Assembly (NCBI GenBank): GCA_041163745.1
Contig: JBEAQU010000020.1
Span: 1-64,000, forward strand
Origin: UBA6168 sp041163745
GTDB taxonomy: Bacteria; Bacteroidota; Bacteroidia; Chitinophagales; Saprospiraceae
Reading direction: 5' to 3'
DNA: 64,000 nt
Position numbers and translations under genes: made by a program. Below are positions 53,862 through 63,400 of the stretch, in pieces. Each line of letters starts with the position of its first letter. Within the stretch, counting starts at the first letter, position 1. The notes beneath the pieces were generated by a model that was given only the letters and a program-made list of their open reading frames with translations, was not told the origin of the DNA and searched no databases.

Positions 53862-56390
53862 TCAATCCTGTATGTAGATGCGTTTCACACGGTCCGATAC
53901 GGCGGTGAAGATTTCATAGGGGATGGTGTCGAGTTTGTCGGCGAGTTCCTCTACAGGCAGGTCCTTGCCGAAGACGATGACGGAATCCCCTTCTTTTGCG
54001 TCCGGGATATGGGTGATGTCGACCATGGTCATATCCATGCAGATGCTGCCGATGATCGGGGCGCGCTGTCCGTTGATGAGCACACTGCAACGTCCGTTTC
54101 CGGCCTTTCTTTGCAGGCCGTCGGCATAGCCGATGCTGATGGTGGCGATGCGGAGGGTGCCGTTGGCCATCCCCCTGCGGCCGTAGCCGACGGTATCGCC
54201 TGCGTTCAGGCGCTTGATTTGGGAGATGGTGGCTTTCAAGGTGTTGACGGTCTGGAGACGGGGTTGAACCTGCCCGGTGCTGTCAATGCCGTACAGACCG
54301 AGGCCCAGTCGCACCATCTCCATATGGTATGTCGGAAACCGGATGATGCCGCTGGTGTTGAGGATGTGCCGCAGGGGCCGGTAGCCCAGCCCCGTGGCCA
54401 ATTGCTGGTACATGTCCTGGAACCGTCGGAACTGTCCGAGGGTGAAGGTGTCATGTGCGGGGTCTTCGCTGGCGGCGAGGTGGGAGAATACCGAGTGAAC
54501 CCGTACGGTGTCCTGGCAAGGGGCCAGCAGGGACACGGCCTCGGGGATGTCCTCCGTTTCGAAACCGAGCCGGTGCATGCCTGTTTCCAGCTTGAGGTGC
54601 AGGGCTTGCCGGGAATGGTCGCCCTGGCGGCCGGGGCGTCGGCTGTCCGGTTGGGCATATATGAAAGCGAGGAAACTCCGCAGCAAGCGAAGGCTGTAAA
54701 TTTCCGGTTCCAGGTCGTAGGACAGCAGCACGTCGAAGGTGGCCGCTTCCGGGTTCATGACCACGATGGGCAGGCGAATGCCGGCTTTCCGGAGTGTCAC
54801 GCCTTCATCCGCATATGCCACGCACAGGCAGTCGGCGTGCTGGAATTCCAGCAACCGTGCCACCTCTACGCTTCCGCTGCCATAGGCCCCGGCCTTGACC
54901 ATGACCATGATGCGGGTGCCGGGGCCCAGGAAGCCCTGGTATACCCTAAGGTTGTGCAACAAGGCGCCGAGGTTCACTTCCAGCACGGTATGGTGGTAGC
55001 GGATGGCCATCCGGTGGGCGATCCGCTCGAAAGCGAAACGACGGGCTCCCTTGAGCAAGACCACTTCCTCCTGAAATCCCAGCCGGTCGAAATCTTCGAG
55101 AAGAGCGGCTGTGTCGCGATAGAAGCGGCTGTCCATCTTTTCAGACAGCAGGTCCTGCATCACGGCGACCGACGGTCCGATGCCGATGAAGCGGTCCACC
55201 TGTTTGCCGAGCAGCAGCCGGGCGACGGTTCCGTACAAGGCCTCTGGAGATTGGCCGCTCTGGAGGATATCGGAGAGGATGACCGTCCGCCGGGGTGCGG
55301 TGCTTTGTTGTTCCAGGAAGTCGAGGGCGATATGCAGGGACGCGAGGTCGGCGTTGTAGCTGTCGTTGATGACGACGCAGCCCTGGATCCCTTGCATGAG
55401 CTCCAGCCGCATGGCCACCGGTTCCAGCCGGTTCATCCGGCGGGCGACCTGCTCGTGCGGAAGTCCGAGGAGCTGCAGGAGCGCCCAACAGTGAACGGCG
55501 TTTTCCACCGCCGCCGCATCGCGGAACGGAATGCTCAGCTCGCAGGTCTGTTGCGTCCCGGATCCGTAGGTAAAGGAGAGCTTCGTACCCGTCGGGCCTT
55601 GCCGGTCCGCCTTGACCTGCAGGTCGGCCGGCCGGCCGGCAAGCGACCAGTTGAAATGGCGCCGTCCCGGCAGTCGCCGTCGCATCGTGTCGGCAATCAG
55701 CGGATTGTCCACACAATAGATGACCGTTCCGACGGTCTCGAACAGCAAGAGTTTCTCCAGTAGCTTGGTCCGGAGGTCCGGAAAGCCCTCGTCATGGGCG
55801 GGCCCGATGTTGGTCAGAATGCCGATGTCCGGCCGGATGATGTCCGCCAGCCGTTCCATCTCGCCCATCCGGGAGATACCGGCTTCGAACAGGGCGACGG
55901 TGTGATGGGCTTCCAGTTGGAGAACGGACAGGGGGACTCCGGTTTGGGAGTTGTAGCTCTTGGGGCTGCGGATGACATGGTGGTCTTCCTGCAACAGCTG
56001 GAAGAGCCACTCCTTGACGATGGTCTTGCCATTGCTGCCGGTGATGGCGACCACCGGCAGATCGAACCGTTGCCGGTGCCTTCCTGCCAGGCGGTGGAAA
56101 GCCAGTTGCGTATCCTCCACCAGGATGAAATCAGCCGACGGCAGTCCGTCTTCCTCCGCCGGCAACACCGCCGGATCGGATACCAGGAAGTTCCTGACAC
56201 CCGCCAGAAGCAGCGACCGGACGAATTCATGTCCGTCGTGCCGACGACCCCGCAAGGCAATGAACAGCGATGTCTGCGGAAATACGACCTGGCGACTGTC
56301 CAGCAGCAGGTGTCCGACACAGCCCTCCCCGGTCCCCGCCACCAATTGCCCGCCGACCATATCCGTCACTTCCCGGATGGTGTATTGCAT
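53862..56390 (-). CDS. MurF-alanine racemase fusion
   Basis: The protein has 842 residues. Residues 1-460 are a MurF ligase with ATP-binding GSNGKT at 118-123 and the central NDSYNAD motif; it adds D-Ala-D-Ala to the UDP-MurNAc-tripeptide. Residues from about 465 are a PLP-dependent alanine racemase: the PLP lysine sits in MVKAGAYGSGS (about 497), followed by LKLETGMHRLGF, GLYGID, VGYGRRG and the C-terminal GSICMDMTMVD. The fusion couples D-Ala production to its use and is common in Bacteroidota. The GAYGSG variant differs from the usual NAYGHG but keeps Lys. It is divergent from ruvA. Confidence 0.95.
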   Translation of the reverse strand: MQYTIREVTDMVGGQLVAGTGEGCVGHLLLDSRQVVFPQTSLFIALRGRRHDGHEFVRSLLLAGVRNFLVSDPAVLPAEEDGLPSADFILVEDTQLAFHRLAGRHRQRFDLPVVAITGSNGKTIVKEWLFQLLQEDHHVIRSPKSYNSQTGVPLSVLQLEAHHTVALFEAGISRMGEMERLADIIRPDIGILTNIGPAHDEGFPDLRTKLLEKLLLFETVGTVIYCVDNPLIADTMRRRLPGRRHFNWSLAGRPADLQVKADRQGPTGTKLSFTYGSGTQQTCELSIPFRDAAAVENAVHCWALLQLLGLPHEQVARRMNRLEPVAMRLELMQGIQGCVVINDSYNADLASLHIALDFLEQQSTAPRRTVILSDILQSGQSPEALYGTVARLLLGKQVDRFIGIGPSVAVMQDLLSEKMDSRFYRDTAALLEDFDRLGFQEEVVLLKGARRFAFERIAHRMAIRYHHTVLEVNLGALLHNLRVYQGFLGPGTRIMVMVKAGAYGSGSVEVARLLEFQHADCLCVAYADEGVTLRKAGIRLPIVVMNPEAATFDVLLSYDLEPEIYSLRLLRSFLAFIYAQPDSRRPGRQGDHSRQALHLKLETGMHRLGFETEDIPEAVSLLAPCQDTVRVHSVFSHLAASEDPAHDTFTLGQFRRFQDMYQQLATGLGYRPLRHILNTSGIIRFPTYHMEMVRLGLGLYGIDSTGQVQPRLQTVNTLKATISQIKRLNAGDTVGYGRRGMANGTLRIATISIGYADGLQRKAGNGRCSVLINGQRAPIIGSICMDMTMVDITHIPDAKEGDSVIVFGKDLPVEELADKLDTIPYEIFTAVSDRVKRIYIQD

Positions 56391-56441
56391 GGATGGAAAA
56401 GCTTCTGTTTACGCTGAAATGTGCAAGCAGCCATAATTGTT

Positions 56442-56449
56442 TACCTTCG
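56442..56449 (+). promoter_or_regulatory. Weak -7-like box for ruvA
   Basis: TACCTTCG departs from TAnnTTTG at one fixed position and lies 94 bases before the ruvA start, within the 152-bp divergent gap. No -33 element is visible. Confidence 0.25.
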
Positions 56450-56542
56450 CGGCAGAATTTATCCTGATTCCCCGGTTTCCCGACCCGTACACCAGGAAAC
56501 CGCAGCGCCCGGTCCCTACCGGCCATTCAACGACCGAATATC

Positions 56543-57133
56543 ATGATTACCTTTGTAAAAGGTGCCATCGTTCACAAGACACCCACCTACGTGGTGCTGG
56601 AAACCCACGGCATCGGTTACCTCATCCACATCAGCCTGAATACCTACGCCCGCATAGAAAAGCTGGAACAGGCCAAGCTGCTCACCCACTTTCACGTCAA
56701 GGAGGACAGCCATACCCTGTACGGCTTCGCGGACCAGGAGGAGAGACTGTTGTTCACCCACCTCATCTCCGTTTCCGGCGTCGGACCGGCTTCCGCCCAG
56801 GTCATGCTCTCCACCATGCCTCCCGACGAACTCCGCGTCGCCATCATCGGCGAAAATGAGGCGGTTTTGCGAAAGGTCAAGGGTGTAGGAGCGAAAACAG
56901 CCAAGCAGATCATCCTCGACCTAAAAGGAAAACTGCTTAAATCCGGCGGCGAGACGGCCGCTTTGCCCCTCGCGGCGGACAATACAATCCGGGAAGAAGC
57001 GTTATCTGCCTTGTTGTCCTTGCAAGTCAACAAAATTCAGGCGCAAAAGGCCCTGAACAAGGTTTTGCAGGAACAACCCCAGGTAAGAACCGTAGAAGAG
57101 CTCATCCGGCTATCCTTGAAACAATTGTCCTGA
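56543..57133 (+). CDS. ruvA: Holliday junction DNA helicase subunit RuvA
   Basis: The protein has 196 residues. An N-terminal OB fold (MITFVKGAIVHKTP, FHVKEDSHTLYGFAD) is followed by two helix-hairpin-helix motifs, ISVSGVGPASAQ at about 75-86 and VKGVGAKTAKQIILDLKGKL at about 112-131. A C-terminal RuvB-contacting domain follows. RuvA tetramers bind Holliday junctions and direct RuvB-driven branch migration. The next gene on the same strand is sprA, a conserved neighbour pair in Bacteroidota. Confidence 0.96.
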   Translation: MITFVKGAIVHKTPTYVVLETHGIGYLIHISLNTYARIEKLEQAKLLTHFHVKEDSHTLYGFADQEERLLFTHLISVSGVGPASAQVMLSTMPPDELRVAIIGENEAVLRKVKGVGAKTAKQIILDLKGKLLKSGGETAALPLAADNTIREEALSALLSLQVNKIQAQKALNKVLQEQPQVRTVEELIRLSLKQLS

Positions 57134-57407
57134 TGCAGGGCGGTTCCGGACGGTCCGTTGCCCTTCGGCAGGAAGTCCGTCCCGGCTGTCGGGGGATGCT
57201 CCCGCTGACGGCTCCCACCCCTCCGGCCGGGCATGTCGCCGCCAAGTCGGTCTTGAAATGTTAAAAAATCATGCGAAGGCATGAAGTTCCGCCTCAAGCG
57301 GCGTTTGTTCTAATTGCCGCTCGCTCGACCGCGGAAGGGGCTGCCGGCCGGGCATTCGGCTTTCCGGTTCACCTGCAACCTTACACGAAGCTACTGTATT
57401 ACACCCT

Positions 57408-60400
57408 ATGGATAATAGCGTACGACGATACTTTTTACATTTTGTGGCCGCCTGTTGCTTGCTCCCCGCCGGAACCTCGGCCGGCTCGGACAGGCCGGTC
57501 CACCCCATCGAAGCACCCATTCCCGCCGACGCCCCTACCCACCTCGCAGCCCCCGCTTTTCCGTCCGCCCCTGTTCCGGCGCCGCCTTCCACAGACACCA
57601 TCCCCCCGCTGGAGGACCGGACCGGGGATTACATCAACGATCCCGTCAACAACCCTTTCGACCTCCGCGACCCAGCCGAAATCCGACAAACCATCGAGTA
57701 CGACCCCGAAACAGACCGTTACATCCTCTACGAACGAATCGGTGACGACTATTTCCGGCCGCCCACCTACATGACTTTCGAAGAGTTCCTCGAATACCGG
57801 AGCCAGGAACAGGAGCGGGATTATTTCCGCGACCTGTCGGGTGTCGGCAGTGCGCTCGGCGCAACCGGCCGCCCCGACCCGCTGGCCAAGATCGATGTCA
57901 AGAACCAACTCATCGACCGACTTTTCGGCGGTACGGAGGTCGATATCCGCCCGCAAGGCAACATCGACCTTACCTTCGGTGCAGAATTCTCCAATACCCA
58001 GAACCCCAGTTACACCCAACGGCAACAGCGCATCGGCGGATTCCTCTTCGACATGGACATCATGATGAACGTGGAGGGCTCCATCGGGGAGAAACTCAAG
58101 CTCAAGACGAACTACAACACCCAGGCGACCTTCGATTTCGACAATGTCATGAAACTCGATTACAATACGGACGCATTCGGGGAAGACGACATCATCAAGA
58201 AAATCGAAGCCGGCAACGTGAGCCTGCCCATCCGCGGTTCCCTGATCACCGGCAGCCAGTCTCTCTTCGGCCTCAAGACGGAACTGCAGTTCGGCCGCCT
58301 CCGCCTGACCGCCGTCGCCTCCCAGCAGAAGTCCGAACAGGAGGAAATCGTCCTCCAGGGCGGCAGCCAGTTCCAAACCTTCGAGGTCAACGTGGACGAG
58401 TACGACGAAAACCGCCACTTCTTCCTCACCCACTACAACCGCAACAACTTCGAGGACGCCCTCCGGAACCTGCCGCAGATCAAGACCCTGTTCACCATCG
58501 AGAACATCCAGGTCTGGGTCACCGATACCCGGAACGCTACCCAGGAGATCCGCGATATCGTTGCCATCGCCGACCTCGGCGAGACCGGCCGCGTCACCAA
58601 CAATTCCCCCGGGATGCAGCCACCGGCCGTACCGGCATATACCGACCTGGACGGTGAGCCGCTGCCCGACAACTACGCCAATCCGATCTATCCCAACATG
58701 CTCGGAGACCCCCAGACCAAGGTCGTCGACCGCGTGGTGGCCAGGCTGAAAGCACCCCCCTTCAACCTCCAGCAAGGCAAGGACTTCGAAAAGGTCACCG
58801 CCCGCCGCCTGTCCCCGACGGAATTCACCTACCATCCCAACCTGGGTTTCATCTCCCTCAACATCAACGTACAACCCAACCAGGTGGTCGGTGTCGCCTT
58901 CGAATACTCCTATGGCGATTCCGTCTATCAGGTTGGCCAGATCGCCGAGGACATCCCCCAGAACGCCGACACCACCCAGCAGAACGTCCTCTTCGTCAAA
59001 CTGCTGAAAAGCACCATCCAGCCGGTTGACCTGCCGACCTGGGACCTCATGATGAAGAATGTCTACAATATCGGCGCCTACAACGTCTCCCGGGAGGATT
59101 TCAAACTTGACATCTTCTACGAAGACCCCGGAAAAGGAAAGAAACGCTTCCTTCCGGAATCCAGCCTCGAAGGAATCCCCCTCCTCCGGGTGTTCAACCT
59201 CGACCAGCTAAACGTCCAGAACGACCCCCAACCGGACGGGGTCTTCGACTTCATTCCCGGCCTGACCATCAACCCCCGCAACGGCCGTATCATGTTCCCC
59301 GTCCTGGAACCGTTCGGCAAAGGCCTCACGGACAAAATAGAGGAAGCGCAGTTCCAGGCCAAGTTCGGATACCCGCAACTCTATTCCCAAACCTTGTTCA
59401 ACGCCCGCGAATTCGCCGAGTTCAACCGCTTCACCATCGAAGGTTCCTACAAATCCAGCGTCTCCTCCGAAATTTCCCTCGGCGCCTTCAACATTCCCCC
59501 CGGCTCCGTCACCGTGAATGCCGGCGGCCAGGTGCTCGTGGAGGACCGGGATTACAAGATCGATTATCAGATCGGTCGGGTCACCATCCTCAACGACGCC
59601 GTCCTCAATGCCGGCGTACCCATCCGCATCAAGTTCGAGGACAATACCCTCTTCGGCTTCCAAACCAAGACGATGCTAGGCCTGCGCGCCGATTTCACCG
59701 CCAGCAAACACCTGACCATCGGCGGCACCTACCTCCACCTCTTCGAACGCCCATTCACCCAGAAGGTCAACATCGGGGACGACCCCATCAACAACCGTAT
59801 CGTGGGCCTCGACATGAATTACAGCAAGGAGGCTCCCTGGCTTACCCGCGCCATCGACAAACTGCCTTTCTACTCCACCAAACAAGCCTCCAACATCACC
59901 TTCACGGCCGAAACGGCCGCCTTGAAACCGGGACACTCCCGCGCCATCAACGAAACCACCGCCGATAACGACAAAGGTGGTGTCAACTATCTGGACGATT
60001 TCGAAGGCAGCGTCTCCTCCGTCGACCTGCGCGTCCCCTTCATCGGAACCAACGGGTGGGTGCTCTCCAGCATCCCACAGAACGACAGCGAAAACAACAA
60101 CCCCTTCTTCCCAGAATCCGAATTCCGCGACACCACCCTCAGCGGGGTCAACCGCGCCCGCCTCAATTGGTATCGTATCGACCCAAGCCTCCGCGGTGGC
60201 GGCCAGGGCAACCCCTATACCCAACCCATCACCCAACAGGAAATCTTTCCCAACTTCACGCCGCAGGGACAGTTCGGCGATACCTACGCCCAAATCCTCG
60301 ACCTCTCCTACAACCCCCTCCGACGCGGCCCCTACAACTTCGATGTCCCGCAGGGAACCGCGTTCTCCGAAGGCCTCAATTCCGACGGCACCCTCCGCAA

Positions 60401-63400
60401 TCCTGGATCCCGCTGGGCCGGCATCATGCGGCAGATCACCACCAACGACTTCCAGACCGCAAACATCGAATTCGTGGAGTTCTGGATGATGAGCCCTTAT
60501 CTCGACACCACCGGAACAACCGGCGGCAACCCTGAGGCCTCGGACGGCAGCATGAACGGCCATATCTACCTCAACTTCGGGAATATCTCCGAGGACATCA
60601 TGCTCGATTCCCGCAAGTTCTTCGAAAACGGTCTCCCCGGCCCCGAAACCCAAGGACTCCGCACCACCGAAACCGGCTGGGGGAAAGTCCCCCTCTCCCA
60701 ACAGATCACCACCGCCTTCGATATCAATCCCAATAACCGCGACGCACAGGACGTCGGCCTCGACGGTCTTTCGGATGCCGAGGAGGCTGTCAAATTCGAT
60801 TACTTCCTCGCCGCCTGCCAAACCGGCCTGGCCCCCGCCGTGTTCCAGGAGATCTCCGAAGACCCCTCCAATGACAACTTCCGCCACTTCCGTGATTACC
60901 CCTCCAGCGTCCCCGTCCTCGAACGCTACAGCCGCTTCTACGGTACGGAAGGAAATACCCCCCTCAATACCGGCGAGACCTTCGTCACCTCCTCCACCCT
61001 CCTTCCCGACAGCGAGGACCTCGACGGAGACCGAACCCTCAACGAAACGGAAAGCTACTTCCAATACCGCATCCCCATCGAGTTCGACGGCGACCGCGGA
61101 ATCCGCAAGGACAACAACCCCTTCATCACCGACGAAGTGGTCAGCGACGACGGCCGCCGCGTCTGGTACCGCTTCCGTGTCCCGCTCAACCTCCTGGATA
61201 CGGATCCCAACTTCAAGAAGGTCGGCGGAATCCGCGATTTCCGCTCGATCCGATTCGTCCGTATGTACCTCAAGGATTTCGAAAAACCCATCAATTTCCG
61301 CTTCGCCACCTTCGAATTGGTCCGCAACCAGTGGCGCCGCTACCGGCAGTCCCTCGGAACACCCTGCGCCGCCTTCGGCGGCAACGAAGGCGTCGACCTG
61401 ACCGCCTTCGACGTGAACACCGTCAATATCGAGGAGAACAGCAAACGAACTCCCTTCGGCTATATCATGCCGCCCGGTATCAGCCGCGAACAAGCCCTAG
61501 GGGTCAATCTCAACGCCCTCCAGAACGAAGCGTCCCTCTCCCTGCGCGTCTGTGACCTCGAAGACGGTGATGCCCGCGCCATCTTCAAGAACATGCAGGA
61601 AGACCTCCGCCAGTTCAAAAAACTCAAGATGTTCGTCCACGGGGAGGAAATAAACTGTGGCAACGGACTGGAGGAGCTGCAGGACGGCGACCTGTCCGTC
61701 TTCATCCGCATCGGCTCCGACTTCAAGAACAACTATTACGAATACGAACTCCCGCTTACCCTCTCCCGGGATTCGTCCATCGCCTACAGCGATTCCCGTT
61801 ACCCCCGCGTGGTCTGGCCTCGTGAAAATGATTTCAGCATCGACTTCGACCTCCTCAAAACCGTCAAGATCGAACGCAACCAAAACGGTGAGCTGGGCAA
61901 GGTGTGGCCGGTGGACGGATACCCGGATCCCGAAAATCCCTTGGCAAAGGTCCGTATCAAAGGCAATCCCAACCTCGGCCTCACAAAGGCCGTCATGATC
62001 GGTGTCCGAAATCCAGCCGGCAATCCCTGCAGCCCGGACCCGTCCGACCGCAAAAGCGTGGAGATCTGGGTCAATGAGCTCCGCGTCTTCGGCCTTGATG
62101 AGCGTGGCGGCGCCGCCGCCACCGCCCGCCTCGACCTCACCCTGGCCGACCTCGGCACGGTCTCCCTTTCCGGAAAGGTGAGTACCATCGGCTTCGGCGG
62201 ACTCGACCAACAACTCCTCGAACGCAGCCGCGAACAAATCACCTCCTACGATGTCGCCACCCAAATCGCCCTGGATAAGTTCCTCCCGGAAAAAATCGGC
62301 GTCAATATACCCTTCTATTTCGCTTACTCCAATGAAACCCGGAACCCGCAGTTCGACCCCTACGACCTCGATATCGAACTCAAGGACAACCTCGACCTGG
62401 CCGAAACCCCGCAGGACCGACAGGAACTCAGGGAACGAGCCCAACAGGTCACCGAAATCAAAACCTACAACTTCACCAACGTACGGAAGGAACGTACCCG
62501 CTCCGACAAAATACCCCTGCCCTGGGATGTCGCCAACTTCAGCTTCACCTATGGCTTCGATGAAACCCGCCGCCGCGACCCCATCATCGAACAGGATGTC
62601 ATCACCCGCCGCCGCGGCGCCATAGACTACAAGTACTCCCGCAAGACCACCTACATCGAACCTTTCAAGAAGGCCATCAAGAACGACCAGTACCTCAAGT
62701 TCATCAAGGAACTGAACCTCAATCCGCTGCCCAACTCCATCGGCTTCAGTACCGACCTCGACCGCCGCTTCAACACCACGAAGTACCGCTTCGCCGGCGA
62801 CAACCCCCTGCTCAATACCTATTTCAACAAACAGTTCCTCTGGAATCGCTTCTATGACCTGCAATGGGATGTCACCCGCAACCTCAAGTTCCAGTTCAAC
62901 GCCGATAACCAAGGCGTCATCGACGAACCGGACGAGACCCTGATGCTGCAACGAAGCCTGCTCTCTCCCAACGACCCGCTTTACATCGCCGATATCGCTG
63001 AATACAGACGGGATTCCATCCTCGGCAACCTCCAGACCCTCGGCCGTACCAAGAATTACCGCCATAGCTACAACGCCAGCTACAATGTGCCACTGAAGAA
63101 TTTTCCCTTCCTCGACTGGGTCAGTGTCAAAGCCCGCTGGGAAGCGGATTACAGCTGGTCCGCCGCCAGCCTCTCCCCGGGCGCCCTCAGCCTCGGCAAC
63201 GTCATACAGAACGGAAATACCCGCGGACTGGACGGTGACCTCGATTTCGAAAAACTGTACAATTACTCCGGCTACCTGAAGAAAATCAACACCAAAAGCC
63301 GCCCCGGCAGCAATCGGGACGGCGGCCGCGGGAAAGACAACGGCGCCAAGGCGCCGCAAAAAGGCGGGGCGGACAAAGGGACGGGCAAGGGCGGCGGTCG

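Noticed and set aside
53700..55763. Plus-strand frame of 687 codons
   Set aside because: Complement of TIGR02757 and murF-alr, both of which have conserved motifs in the minus frame.
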